Notes: a model not told the origin generated them from the sequence alone. 40,340 nt of DNA from Albidovulum sp. (GCA_030837785.1 JAUQYA010000129.1:1-40340); one strand, 5' to 3'. Positions 1 through 7,939 are shown, counted from the first letter of the stretch. Numbers and translations are program-made.

Positions 1-63
1 CTTCGTCGGCAACAAGGGCTGGATCACCGACCACTCGAAATCCGTCAGATCGAAACGCCCCAT
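1..63 (-). CDS. IS5-family transposase, N-terminal fragment (cut by window edge)
   Basis: Reading leftwards from an ATG at 63, 21 codons are open and give MGRFDLTDFEWSVIQPLLP followed by TK. The order D-L-T-D-x-E-W-x-x-I-x-P-L-L-P is the usual N-terminus of IS5/IS427-group transposases, the DUF4096-type helix-turn-helix region before the DDE domain. A GGGAGG Shine-Dalgarno lies just upstream. The catalytic domain is outside the window, so whether the copy is intact is unknown. Other family members with this N-terminus exist, but an IS5-like transposase is by far the most likely reading. Confidence 0.75.
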   Translation of the reverse strand, partial: MGRFDLTDFEWSVIQPLLPTK

Positions 64-125
64 GCCTGCCTCCCGTCCTTTCGCAGAAGTGAATCACAGG
101 CTTGCCTCCCGAGGAATCCCTTTTA
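1..125 (-). mobile_element. Left-edge fragment of an IS5-family insertion sequence
   Basis: The first bases encode, on the minus strand, the N-terminus of an IS5-type transposase. The stretch upstream of it, to roughly position 115-125, would hold the terminal inverted repeat; GGGATTCC read on the minus strand near 115-122 is a candidate end. The other end lies outside the window, so neither the inverted repeat nor a target duplication can be confirmed. A CTAG lies at 138-141, just outside the proposed end. The boundary is a guess; the presence of the element rests on the transposase start. Confidence 0.5.
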
Positions 126-148
126 TGGGTATGTGACCTAGCCAGGCG

Positions 149-193
149 TCTTCGTTGCCGAAATACCCCGGGGGTCCCGGGGCCGGCCCCCGG
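149..193. repeat. Dispersed intergenic element, copy 1
   Basis: The 18-base core TCTTCGTTGCCGAAATAC occupies 149-166 and is followed by a GC-only hairpin, CCGGGGG (168-174) pairing with CCCCCGG (187-193). The same core recurs exactly at 20192 and 24836. Read on the minus strand, this copy lies directly after the stop of the FAD oxidase at 203 as hairpin then GTATTTCGGCAACGAAGA, so it may act as a transcript 3' end. There is no T-run, so a classical terminator is not certain. Confidence 0.6.
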
Positions 194-202
194 CCTTCCC
201 GC

Positions 203-1510
203 TCAGAGCCGGTCGCGCAGCGAGAACCAGGCCATCGCCAGCACCAGGAGCGGCCAGCGCAGCGCCGTGCCGCCGGGGAAGGGACGGGTGGGGATCCGCG
301 CCATCAGGTCGAAGCGTTCCGCCTGGCCGGCGATCGCCTCGGCCGCGAGCTTGCCGCCGAGCGTGGCAAGCGCCACGCCGTGCCCCGAATAGCCCGAGGC
401 GGTGAGGATGTTGCCCTTCAGCCGCTCGAAATGCGGCATCCGGTTCAGGGTGATGCCGAGCGTGCCGCCCCAGGCATGGGTGATCCTCGTGTCGGCAAGC
501 TGGGGGAATATCTCCAGCATCGGCTTCCTGACCAGCCGGGCGATGTCGGGGAAGCGGTAGCCGTAGCTTTCGGCGCCGCCGAAGAGAAGCCGGTTGTCCT
601 CGGCGAAGCGGAAGTAGTTGATCACGAACTTGGTGTCTGCGACCGCGTGGTCGGCCGCCAGGACGGCGGCACGCGCCTCCGGCGCAAGCGGTTCGGTGGC
701 GACGACGAAGTTGTTGATCGGCATGACCCGGGCGGCGGTGCGGCGCTCCAGATGGCCGAGGTAGCCGTTGCAGGCCAAGAGCACGTGGCGGGCGGTGATC
801 CGCGCGCCATCGGTGGTGACCACCGCCGGGTCGGTTTCCGCGATGGCGCGGACGGTGGAATGTTCGTGGATGCGCACGCCCGCCGCCGCCGCGGCGCGGG
901 CAAGGCCGAGCGCGTAGCGCAGCGGGTGGAGATGCCCCCCGCCCATGTCGATGTCGCCGCCGTGGTAGGCCGGCGAGCCGACGAGCGCGCGCATCTCCTC
1001 GCGGTCGAGCGGGCGGATCAGGTCGTAGCCGTAGTCGCGCGCCATCTTCTCGGCATAGGCCCGGGCATGGGGCACCAGGCGGGGGCGGTGGCAGGCGTGA
1101 ATGACGCCCTGGCTCCAGCCGGCCTCGGGCGCGTGTTCGGCTGCAAGTGCCCGGGTCAGCGCCACCGATTCCTGGGCGAGGTCCCAGAGCGCGCGGGCAT
1201 GGTCGCGGCCCAGCATCGCCTCCAGCGCCTCCTGGTCGAGCCGCTGGCCGGTGCCGACCTGGCCGCCGTTCCGGCCCGAGGCGCCCCAGCCCACCCGGTG
1301 GGCGTCGAGCAGGATCACGTCATAGCCGCGCCCCGCCAGGTGAAGCGCCGCCGAAAGCCCGGTGAAGCCCGCGCCGACGACGCAGACGTCGCAGGAAAGC
1401 GCCCCCGCGGCCGGCGCGAAGCCGGGCAGGGGGGCCGCCGTCTCGGCGTACCAGGACCGGGGGTACTCGCCGGCCCGGTCGTTGGCGGTCAGGACGTCGA
1501 GCCAGGCCAT
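203..1510 (-). CDS. FAD-dependent oxidoreductase, gamma-glutamylputrescine oxidase (PuuB)-like
   Basis: The 435-residue protein is a DAO-family flavoenzyme. The Rossmann FAD motif VVGAGFTG lies at about residues 44-51 and is followed by GWGASGRNGGQ (74-84), typical of the PuuB/OrdL group that oxidises gamma-glutamylputrescine or related amines with O2. A C-terminal FAD/substrate segment, YSGHGVALATLGG, is also present. The ATG at 1510 shares one base with the stop of the aminotransferase upstream (TGATG), so the two are translationally coupled. Longer starts would enter the upstream gene. The pairing with a putrescine-type aminotransferase and the nearby pot transporter supports an amine substrate. 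The exact substrate is inference, because no puuA-like ligase is visible in the window. Confidence 0.85.
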   Translation of the reverse strand: MAWLDVLTANDRAGEYPRSWYAETAAPLPGFAPAAGALSCDVCVVGAGFTGLSAALHLAGRGYDVILLDAHRVGWGASGRNGGQVGTGQRLDQEALEAMLGRDHARALWDLAQESVALTRALAAEHAPEAGWSQGVIHACHRPRLVPHARAYAEKMARDYGYDLIRPLDREEMRALVGSPAYHGGDIDMGGGHLHPLRYALGLARAAAAAGVRIHEHSTVRAIAETDPAVVTTDGARITARHVLLACNGYLGHLERRTAARVMPINNFVVATEPLAPEARAAVLAADHAVADTKFVINYFRFAEDNRLLFGGAESYGYRFPDIARLVRKPMLEIFPQLADTRITHAWGGTLGITLNRMPHFERLKGNILTASGYSGHGVALATLGGKLAAEAIAGQAERFDLMARIPTRPFPGGTALRWPLLVLAMAWFSLRDRL

Positions 1511-2910
1511 CAGGCCGCCTTCAGGAGCCCGTCGGACTTCAGGTCGGCGTAGCATTCGTCCAGAGACTTCGTCGCGCGTTCGATCAGCACGTCGATTTCG
1601 GCCGGGGTGATGACGAGGGGCGGCGAGATGATCATCCGGTCGCCGACATGGCGCATCACCAGGTTGTTGGCGAAGCAGCGTTCGCGGCAGCGGTAGCCGA
1701 CGGTGCCCGCAGGCGTGGCGAAGGGGGCGCGGGTTTCCTTGTCGGGCGTGAGCGCGATCGAGCCCATGAGGCCCACGAGTTTCGCCTCGCCCACCAGCGG
1801 ATGCGCGGTGAGCGCGTGCCAGCGTTCCAGCAGGTAAGGATGGGCGGTGTTGCGGACGTGATCGAGGATGTTTTCCTCCTGGATCAGCTCGAGGTTCCTG
1901 AGCGCCACCGCCGAGGCGACCGGGTGGCCGGAATAGGTGTAGCCGTGGTTGAAGTCGTCGCCCGAGCCCGCGATCGTGGCATGGACCTCGTCGCAGACGA
2001 TCGATCCGCCGATCGGCACGTAGCCCGACGACATGCCCTTGGCGATGGTCATGATGTGCGGGCGGATGCCCATAGTCTGGCTGCCGAACCAGTTGCCGGT
2101 GCGGCCGAAGCCGGTGATGACCTCGTCGGCGATCAGAAGGATGCCGTACCTGTCGCAGATGCGCTGGATTTCCGGCCAGTAGGTCGTGGGCGGCACGATG
2201 ACGCCGCCGGCGCCCTGGATCGGCTCGCCGATGAAGGCGGCGACGCGGTCGGCGCCGAGTTCCTCGATCTTCGCCTCAAGCTCGCGCGCGCGCATCAGGC
2301 CGAAAGCCTCGGGCGTCATGTCGCCGCCCTCGGAATACCAGTGCGGCTGGCCGATGTGGACGATGCCGGGGATCGGCAGGCCGCCCTGCGCGTGCATCCC
2401 CGACATGCCGCCGAGCGAGGCCCCGCCCATCGTCGAGCCGTGGTAGGCGTTCTTGCGGCTGATGATGATCGTCTTCTCGGGCTTGCCCTTCACGTCCCAG
2501 TAGCGGCGGACGAGGCGGATGTTGGTGTCGTTCGCCTCCGACCCGCTGCCGGCGTAGAAGACATGGTTCAGATCGCCCGGGGCGAGCTTGGCGATCTCGG
2601 CCGCGAGCGCGATGGCCGGAACATGCGAGGTCTGGAAGAAGGTGTTGTAATAGCACAGCTCCTCGATCTGGCGCGCGGCGACCTCGGCGAGGTCCTTGCG
2701 GCCGTAGCCGACATTGACGCACCAGAGGCCCGCCATGCCGTCGAGGATCCGGTTGCCCTCGCTGTCGTTCAGCCAGACGCCGTTCGCCCGGGTGATGATC
2801 CGCGCGCCCTTCTTCGCCAGCGCCGCGTCCTCGGTGAACGGGTGCATGTGATGGGCGGCGTCCAGCGCCTGAAGCTCCTTCGTCGGCATGTGGTTGGTGA
2901 TCCGGGTCAT
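1510..2910 (-). CDS. Class III PLP aminotransferase, putrescine/polyamine type (SpuC-like)
   Basis: The 466-residue fold-type I aminotransferase is likely to move the amino group of putrescine or a related omega-amine to pyruvate in the cytosol. PLP-binding features are GSGSEAND (121-128), the YHGST segment (156-160), DEVITGFGRTG (262-272, with the Asp that contacts the pyridine nitrogen) and Lys291 in TIAKGMSSGYVP, the Schiff-base lysine. The N-terminal part (HMHPFTED, then GLWCVNVGYGR) resembles SpuC-type putrescine:pyruvate transaminases more than ornithine or GABA enzymes. Met8 is a possible alternative start. A sigma-70 promoter carrying two GntR-type palindromes lies upstream, and the FAD oxidase overlaps downstream. 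Beta-alanine:pyruvate activity cannot be excluded. Confidence 0.85.
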   Translation of the reverse strand: MTRITNHMPTKELQALDAAHHMHPFTEDAALAKKGARIITRANGVWLNDSEGNRILDGMAGLWCVNVGYGRKDLAEVAARQIEELCYYNTFFQTSHVPAIALAAEIAKLAPGDLNHVFYAGSGSEANDTNIRLVRRYWDVKGKPEKTIIISRKNAYHGSTMGGASLGGMSGMHAQGGLPIPGIVHIGQPHWYSEGGDMTPEAFGLMRARELEAKIEELGADRVAAFIGEPIQGAGGVIVPPTTYWPEIQRICDRYGILLIADEVITGFGRTGNWFGSQTMGIRPHIMTIAKGMSSGYVPIGGSIVCDEVHATIAGSGDDFNHGYTYSGHPVASAVALRNLELIQEENILDHVRNTAHPYLLERWHALTAHPLVGEAKLVGLMGSIALTPDKETRAPFATPAGTVGYRCRERCFANNLVMRHVGDRMIISPPLVITPAEIDVLIERATKSLDECYADLKSDGLLKAA

Positions 2911-3019
2911 GGCGTCTCTCGCGTCGTTCGGGCCGGGCGGCGGTGGCGGATGCGGTCATGCGTGCCTGCACAGGCGGCGGGGCACCCCGCGCGGTGGCGC
3001 AGTCCATGACTCGCCTCTC

Positions 3020-3047
3020 ATGATATGATCAAAATACCCGGTGTCAA
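3020..3047 (-). promoter_or_regulatory. Sigma-70-type promoter of the aminotransferase/oxidase pair
   Basis: Read on the minus strand, TTGACA (3042-3047) and TATCAT (3020-3025) are separated by 16 bases. These match the -35 consensus fully and the -10 consensus at 5 of 6 positions. The -10 box lies about 110 bases upstream of the aminotransferase ATG. A TATGATCAAA half-perfect palindrome fills the spacer and a perfect 18-bp palindrome sits just upstream of the -35, an arrangement typical of a repressed promoter. Confidence 0.65.
3024..3033. promoter_or_regulatory. Candidate GntR operator, site 1 (promoter spacer)
   Basis: TATGATCAAA differs at one position from the TTTGATCAAA core found at the other two sites. 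It lies between the -10 and -35 of the aminotransferase promoter and overlaps the end of the -10. Its centre is 29 bp from that of site 2. A protein bound here would block RNA polymerase. Assignment to the adjacent GntR protein is inferred from position and from repetition of the motif. Confidence 0.5.
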
Positions 3048-3048
3048 C

Positions 3049-3066
3049 AGAATTTGATCAAATTCT
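3049..3066. promoter_or_regulatory. Candidate GntR operator, site 2 (perfect 18-bp palindrome)
   Basis: AGAATTTGATCAAATTCT is a perfect 18-base palindrome centred between 3057 and 3058. It sits two bases upstream of the -35 box of the aminotransferase promoter, and its last base touches the stop codon of the gntR gene. Its A/T-rich composition stands out against the GC-rich surroundings. Confidence 0.6.
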
Positions 3067-3734
3067 TACGCGTCGAGCGACAGCCTGACCTGCTCGATCC
3101 CCTGGGTAATGTCTTCCTTCACCGCCTCGGCCACCGCCCCGGCATCGCCCGACCGCATCGCCGCCAGCGCCTCGCTGTGGCGGTCGGGCAGGTTCGAGGT
3201 GCCGTAGCGGCCGCAGACCACCCGGAGCGACGGGCCGAAGCGGAGCCAGAGCGAATGCACGATCGACAGCAGGATGGGGGCGTTGGCGAGTTCGTAGAGC
3301 GTGACGTGGAAGCGATAGTTGTTCATCAGGTAGCGCTGGACATCGCCCGCGACGATGGCCTGGTCGATGTCGCCGTCGATCTTGGCAAGTTCGGCGATGT
3401 CCTTCGCGCTCAGCCGCTCTGCGGCCAAGCGTGCGAGCTGCGGCTCGATCGTGAGGCGGGCAAAGGCAAGCTCGTCGAGTTGCGAGACGGTCAGCTGCGG
3501 GACCGAGACCCGGCGGTTGCCCTGAAGTTCAAGCGCGCCCTCGGCGGTCAGCTTGCGGATCGCCTCGCGCACCGGCGTCATCCCGGCACCGAGCATCGCG
3601 GTCAGTCCCTGGATGGTCACCGGCTGGCCCGGGGCCAGTTGGCCGAACAGAATCATGTCCCGCAGGCGGCAGTAGGTGATCTCGTGGTTGGGAACCTTCC
3701 TGTGCGATTCGTCATTCTCACGAATGTTTTTCAT
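3066..3734 (-). CDS. GntR-family transcriptional regulator, FCD (FadR) type
   Basis: The 222-residue protein has an N-terminal winged helix (about residues 17-82), including a typical recognition segment MTPVREAIRKLTAEGALE. A C-terminal all-helical FCD domain (about 88-215) follows; this domain usually binds a small acid or amine effector, often with a metal. The gene sits between a polyamine-type catabolic pair in the same direction and a divergent pot importer. Palindromes of the TTTGATCAAA type flank it on both sides, so it probably represses both units and possibly itself until a polyamine-derived ligand is present. The effector cannot be deduced from the sequence. The ATG at 3734 follows an AAGGAACGGG Shine-Dalgarno region. 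Confidence 0.85.
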   Translation of the reverse strand: MKNIRENDESHRKVPNHEITYCRLRDMILFGQLAPGQPVTIQGLTAMLGAGMTPVREAIRKLTAEGALELQGNRRVSVPQLTVSQLDELAFARLTIEPQLARLAAERLSAKDIAELAKIDGDIDQAIVAGDVQRYLMNNYRFHVTLYELANAPILLSIVHSLWLRFGPSLRVVCGRYGTSNLPDRHSEALAAMRSGDAGAVAEAVKEDITQGIEQVRLSLDA

Positions 3735-3806
3735 TCCCGTTCCTTGACAGGGGAGGCGCGAAAATCCGTAACTTCATAATAGATTGCGCGTCGCGGAAAA
3801 GCCATG

Positions 3807-3836
3807 TTGAAATGAGTCGAGAAATTTGATCAAAAT
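3807..3836 (+). promoter_or_regulatory. Possible potF promoter with GntR operator site 3
   Basis: TTGAAA (3807-3812) and CAAAAT (3831-3836), 18 bases apart, make a modest sigma-70 promoter about 80 bases upstream of potF. The perfect palindrome TTTGATCAAA (3825-3834) covers most of the -10, mirroring the arrangement at the aminotransferase promoter. The palindrome is clear; the promoter boxes are weaker. The site is also upstream of the divergent gntR gene, so autoregulation is possible. Confidence 0.5.
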
Positions 3837-3914
3837 GGCTGCACAAGCAGCGGCGCACGCAGTCGGACCGTCGGAAGCATCCGGCTGGCCACTCCAGCTG
3901 ACTGAGGAGGTACT

Positions 3915-5000
3915 ATGAAGTTCAAGGGAATGATGACGGCGGCCGCGGCCCTTCTGGCCGCAGGCGTCGCGGGGGCCGAGGAGGTCCATGTCTACAACTG
4001 GTCGGACTACATCGACGAGTCGCTGCTGGCGAAGTTCGAGCAGGAGACCGGCATCAAGCTGGTCTACGACGTGTTCGATTCCAACGAGATCCTCGAAACC
4101 AAGCTCCTGGCCGGCGGGTCGGGCTATGACGTCGTGGTGCCGACCGGCTCGTTCCTGCAGCGCCAGATCCAGGCCGGCGTGTTCCAGAAGCTCGACAAGT
4201 CGAAGCTGCCCAACCTCGCCAACATGTGGGACCTGATCTCGGAGCGGGTGGCGAAGTACGACGCGGGCAACGAGTATTCCGTCAACTACATGTGGGGCAC
4301 CACCGGCATCGGCGTCAATGTCGGCAAGGTCAAGGAAGTGCTGGGCGAGGATGCGCCGATCAACTCCCTGTCGCTGATCTTCGATCCGGCGAACATGGAG
4401 AAGCTCTCCAAATGTGGCGTGCACTTCCTCGACACGCCCTCCGAGGTGATCCCGGCCGCGCTCGCCTATATCGGCGAGAACCCGGATGCGCAGGACATGG
4501 AGACGATCTCCAAGGCCGAGCCGATCATCGCCGCCGTGGCGCCCTACGTGCAGAAATTCCATTCCTCGGAATTCATCAATGCGCTGGCCAATGGCGACAT
4601 CTGCGTCGCCTACGGCTGGTCGGGCGATATCCTCCAGGCGCGCGACCGCGCCGTCGAGGCCAACAACGGCGCCGAGATCGTCTATAACATCCCGAAGGAA
4701 GGCGCGCTGATGTGGTTCGACCAGCTCGCCATTCCGACCGACGCGCCCAACCCGGACGCGGCGCACAAGTTCATCAACTTCATGATGGACGCGCACAACT
4801 CCGCCGCCGCGTCCAACTACGTCTATTACGCCAGCGGCAACAAGGCCGCCCAGGAGTTTCTCAGCCCCGACGTGATCGGCGATCCCTCGATCTATCCGGA
4901 CGAGGAAACGCTGTCGCATCTCTACACCACGTCGCCCTGGGATCCGAAGGTCAACCGCGAGGTGAACCGGCTCTGGACCAAGATCAAGTCCGGCACCTGA
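3915..5000 (+). CDS. potF: Periplasmic putrescine/spermidine-binding protein (PotF/PotD type)
   Basis: The 361-residue solute-binding protein feeds polyamines to the downstream ABC transporter. It has a Sec signal peptide with an Ala-rich core and likely cleavage after AGA at residue 21. The mature protein begins EEVHVYNWSDYID, the PotF/PotD hallmark that contributes the amine-binding Trp-Ser-Asp (29-31). Further polyamine-site residues appear as W235 and D238 in YGWSGD and D269 in MWFDQ, matching positions of the ligand-binding acids I recall in E. coli PotF. A strong GAGGAGG at 3904-3910 precedes the ATG. An intrinsic terminator follows. Putrescine is favoured over spermidine by the neighbourhood, but this is inference. 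Confidence 0.88.
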   Translation: MKFKGMMTAAAALLAAGVAGAEEVHVYNWSDYIDESLLAKFEQETGIKLVYDVFDSNEILETKLLAGGSGYDVVVPTGSFLQRQIQAGVFQKLDKSKLPNLANMWDLISERVAKYDAGNEYSVNYMWGTTGIGVNVGKVKEVLGEDAPINSLSLIFDPANMEKLSKCGVHFLDTPSEVIPAALAYIGENPDAQDMETISKAEPIIAAVAPYVQKFHSSEFINALANGDICVAYGWSGDILQARDRAVEANNGAEIVYNIPKEGALMWFDQLAIPTDAPNPDAAHKFINFMMDAHNSAAASNYVYYASGNKAAQEFLSPDVIGDPSIYPDEETLSHLYTTSPWDPKVNREVNRLWTKIKSGT

Positions 5001-5018
5001 GACCGGACAAGTTCATGC

Positions 5019-5046
5019 GCCCCGCACCCACCGGTGCGGGGCTTTT
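5019..5046 (+). terminator. Hairpin plus T-run between potF and potG
   Basis: A perfect 10-bp stem, GCCCCGCACC (5019-5028) with GGTGCGGGGC (5033-5042), has a CACC loop and is followed directly by TTTT. The potG Shine-Dalgarno starts just after it. Placed between a binding-protein gene and its ATPase gene, it probably terminates most but not all transcripts and stabilises the potF message. Confidence 0.75.
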
Positions 5047-5066
5047 CACAGGACGAGGGAAAAATC

Positions 5067-6206
5067 ATGGCCCAGCCCGCCGAGAGGCCCGTCTTTGCGC
5101 CTTGGAACGATCCGAACGAAAAGCCGCTGATCCGGTTCCAGAACGTCACCAAGAAGTTCGGCGAGTTCGTGGCGGTCGACAACATCACGATCGACATCTT
5201 CCGGCGCGAGTTCTTCGCCCTGCTCGGGCCCTCGGGCTGCGGCAAGACCACGCTGATGCGGATGCTGGCGGGATTCGAGACGCCGACCGAGGGGAAGATC
5301 CTGCTCGACGGGGTGGATCTGGCGCCGATCCCGCCGAACCGGCGCGAAACCAACATGATGTTCCAGAGCTACGCGCTTTTCCCGCATCTCACGGTCTGGG
5401 ACAACATCGCCTTCGGCCTGCGCCGGTCCGACATGCCCAAGGAGAGGATTCCGGCCCGGGTCGAGGAGATGCTGCGCCTGACGCGGCTGGAGAAATTTGC
5501 CAAGCGCAAACCGCACCAGATTTCCGGCGGCCAGCGCCAGCGGGTGGCGCTGGCCCGCTCGCTCGCCAAGGCGCCGAAGCTTCTCCTGCTCGACGAGCCG
5601 CTCGGCGCGCTCGACAAGAAGCTGAGGCAGGACACCCAGTTCGAGCTGATGGACATCCAGGAAAAGACCGGCACGACCTTCCTGATCGTGACCCATGACC
5701 AGGAAGAGGCGATGACGGTCGCTTCGCGGGTCGCGGTCATGGACCACGGCCGGATGATCCAGGTCGACACGCCGGACCGGATTTATGAAAACCCCAACTC
5801 GGTTTACGTGGCGGACTTCATCGGCGACGTGAACATCATCGAGGGGCGGGCGACGCGCAGGGCGGATGACAAGTATGCGCTTTCCTGGGCCGAAGGGCAG
5901 CCCGAGATCGCCGCGACATCGGCCGAGAAGATCGACCAGGGCACCAAGGTCTCGTTCGCGATCCGGCCCGAGAAGGTGGCGATCGCCACCAGCCGGCCGG
6001 CGGACCGCGCGAACGTGATCGAGGGCAAGGTGAGCGACATCGCCTATCTCGGCAACATCTCCACCTACAAGGTCGAGGTCGCGGGCGGCCGGATGATCAA
6101 GGCGCAGGTCGCCAACGAACGCCGCCTGGCGCGGCGCGACATCACCTGGGACGACAAGGTCTTCCTGTCCTTCACGGACACGGCCGGCGTCGTCCTTCTG
6201 CGCTGA
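5067..6206 (+). CDS. potG: Polyamine ABC transporter ATP-binding protein (PotG/PotA type)
   Basis: The 379-residue ATPase powers polyamine import at the inner face of the membrane. Visible motifs are Walker A GPSGCGKT (54-61), the Q-loop in MMFQSYALFPH (about 97-107), the signature as ISGGQRQRV (152-160), Walker B LLLLDEP (172-178), the D-loop GALD and the switch His210 in VTHD. The C-terminal third (about 240-379) is the OB-fold TOBE region seen in MalK/PotA-type ATPases. The ATG at 5067 is chosen over an upstream one at 5034 because the latter would translate through the terminator stem and the Shine-Dalgarno. It is followed 11 bases later by potH. Confidence 0.9.
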   Translation: MAQPAERPVFAPWNDPNEKPLIRFQNVTKKFGEFVAVDNITIDIFRREFFALLGPSGCGKTTLMRMLAGFETPTEGKILLDGVDLAPIPPNRRETNMMFQSYALFPHLTVWDNIAFGLRRSDMPKERIPARVEEMLRLTRLEKFAKRKPHQISGGQRQRVALARSLAKAPKLLLLDEPLGALDKKLRQDTQFELMDIQEKTGTTFLIVTHDQEEAMTVASRVAVMDHGRMIQVDTPDRIYENPNSVYVADFIGDVNIIEGRATRRADDKYALSWAEGQPEIAATSAEKIDQGTKVSFAIRPEKVAIATSRPADRANVIEGKVSDIAYLGNISTYKVEVAGGRMIKAQVANERRLARRDITWDDKVFLSFTDTAGVVLLR

Positions 6207-6217
6207 GGGGAGGGGCC

Positions 6218-7114
6218 ATGAATCCGCGCCGCTTCTTCCTCATCGCCACGCCCTATCTCTGGCTCCTGCTGTTCTTCCTGGTCCCCTTCGGCATCGTCCT
6301 GAAGATCTCGCTTTCGGACATGGCGATCTCGATCCCGCCCTATACGCCGGTGCTCGACCTCGCCGAAGGCTGGGCGGGGGTGAAGGCGTTCTTCGCCGAT
6401 CTCGACGTCGAGAACTTCACCTTCCTCACCACCGATCCGCTCTACATCACGGCCTATGTCTCGAGCCTGAAGATCGCGGTGATCTCGACCATCATGACGC
6501 TTCTGGTCGGCTATCCCATCGCCTACGGCATGGCGCAGGCGCCCGACGAATGGCGCCCGACGCTGATGATGCTCGTCATCCTGCCATTCTGGACCTCGTT
6601 CCTGATCCGCATCTATGCCTGGATCGGCATCCTCTCGAACGAAGGCTTCCTCAACCAGTTCCTGATGTGGACGGGGATCACCAGCGCGCCGCTGACGATC
6701 CTGAACACCAACACCGCCGTCTACATCGGCATCGTCTACGCCTATCTGCCGTTCATGATCCTGCCGATCTATTCGGCGCTGGAGAAGCTCGACATCTCGC
6801 TCATCGAGGCGGCCGAGGATCTCGGCTGCTCGAAGTTTCAGGCCTTCTGGCTCGTCACCTTCCCGCTGTCGCGGCCCGGCGTCATCGCCGGCTGCTTTCT
6901 CGTCTTCATTCCCGTGATCGGCGAATTCGTCATTCCCTCGCTGCTCGGCGGCACGCAGACGCTGATGATCGGCAAGACGCTTTATGACGAGTTCTTCGCC
7001 AATCGCGACTGGCCGGTGGCTTCGGCGGTGGCGGTGGTGCTGCTCCTGATCCTCATCATTCCGATCGTACTGTTCCAGCGCAACGAGCAGAAGCAGCGGG
7101 AGGCCGGCCAATGA
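6218..7114 (+). CDS. potH: Polyamine ABC transporter permease (PotH/PotB type)
   Basis: The 298-residue inner-membrane protein has about six transmembrane helices, the first at residues 9-30. An EAA loop, IEAAEDLGCSKFQAFWLVTFP, contacts the ATPase. A large periplasmic segment after the first helix (about 30-75) is typical of PotB/PotH. It pairs with the PotI-type permease downstream, whose ATG overlaps its stop (ATGA). The start is supported by a GGGGAGGGG ribosome-binding site directly upstream. Confidence 0.9.
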   Translation: MNPRRFFLIATPYLWLLLFFLVPFGIVLKISLSDMAISIPPYTPVLDLAEGWAGVKAFFADLDVENFTFLTTDPLYITAYVSSLKIAVISTIMTLLVGYPIAYGMAQAPDEWRPTLMMLVILPFWTSFLIRIYAWIGILSNEGFLNQFLMWTGITSAPLTILNTNTAVYIGIVYAYLPFMILPIYSALEKLDISLIEAAEDLGCSKFQAFWLVTFPLSRPGVIAGCFLVFIPVIGEFVIPSLLGGTQTLMIGKTLYDEFFANRDWPVASAVAVVLLLILIIPIVLFQRNEQKQREAGQ

Positions 7115-7938
7115 ACCGTCGTTTTTCCTGGTTCAACGCGACCGCGCTGACGCTCGGGTTCGCGTTCCTCTACCTGCCGATGGTGATCCTCGTCATCTTC
7201 TCGTTCAACGAGTCGAAGCTGGTCACCGTCTGGGCCGGGTTCTCGACCAAGTGGTATGGCGAGCTTCTGCACAACCAGGCCTTTCTCGACGCGGCCTGGG
7301 TGACGCTGAAGGTAGCCATCGCCTCCTCGACGCTCGCCACGGTCCTGGGGACGATGGCGGCCTATGTGCTGGTCCGCGCCGGGCGCTTCGCGGGGCGGAC
7401 GCTCTTTTCCGGCATGATCTATGCGCCGCTCGTCATGCCCGAGGTCATCACCGGCCTCGCCATGCTGTTGCTGTTCATCGCCGTCGGGCTCGACCGCGGC
7501 GTCATCACGATCATCCTCGCGCATACGACCTTCACGATGTGCTATGTCTCGGTCGTGGTCTCCTCGCGGCTCGTGACCTTCGACAAGTCGCTGGAGGAAG
7601 CGGCACTCGATCTCGGCTGCACGCCGTTCGACGCGTTCAGGTCGGTGACGCTGCCGATCATCGCCCCGGCGGTGATCTCGGGCTGGCTTCTGGCCTTCAC
7701 GCTGTCGCTCGACGACCTCGTGATCACCTCCTTCACGGCCGGCCCCTCCTCGACGACGCTGCCGATGAAGATCTTCTCCTCGGTCCGGCTCGGCGTCAGT
7801 CCCGAGATCAACGCCCTCTCGACGATCATGATTTCCATCGTGACGCTGGGCGTGATCACCACCTCGCTCCTGTCCAAGCGCGCGATCGCGAAACAGCGGG
7901 CGGACGAACTGGCGGCGGTCCGGGCGACGGGCACCTAG
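7111..7938 (+). CDS. potI: Polyamine ABC transporter permease (PotI/PotC type)
   Basis: The 275-residue, six-helix permease is the partner of PotH. Its EAA loop reads EEAALDLGCTPFDAFRSVTLP near the middle of the chain. The N-terminal helix, LTLGFAFLYLPMVILVIFSFNES, is characteristic of PotC/PotI. The ATG overlaps the potH stop by four bases, and an FAD oxidase starts one base after its own TAG. The four pot genes thus form one operon extended by a catabolic enzyme. Confidence 0.9.
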   Translation: MNRRFSWFNATALTLGFAFLYLPMVILVIFSFNESKLVTVWAGFSTKWYGELLHNQAFLDAAWVTLKVAIASSTLATVLGTMAAYVLVRAGRFAGRTLFSGMIYAPLVMPEVITGLAMLLLFIAVGLDRGVITIILAHTTFTMCYVSVVVSSRLVTFDKSLEEAALDLGCTPFDAFRSVTLPIIAPAVISGWLLAFTLSLDDLVITSFTAGPSSTTLPMKIFSSVRLGVSPEINALSTIMISIVTLGVITTSLLSKRAIAKQRADELAAVRATGT

Positions 7939-7939
7939 G

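Noticed and set aside
155..1552. Long open frame on the plus strand opposite the FAD oxidase
   Set aside because: It is antisense to a clear flavoprotein, shows no domain pattern and arises from the high GC content, as do similar frames opposite the aminotransferase, moaA and glmS.
2911..3007. Possible leader peptide starting at ATG 3007 upstream of the aminotransferase
   Set aside because: The frame runs on for hundreds of codons out of frame through the aminotransferase gene and lacks a ribosome-binding site or attenuator-like hairpins.
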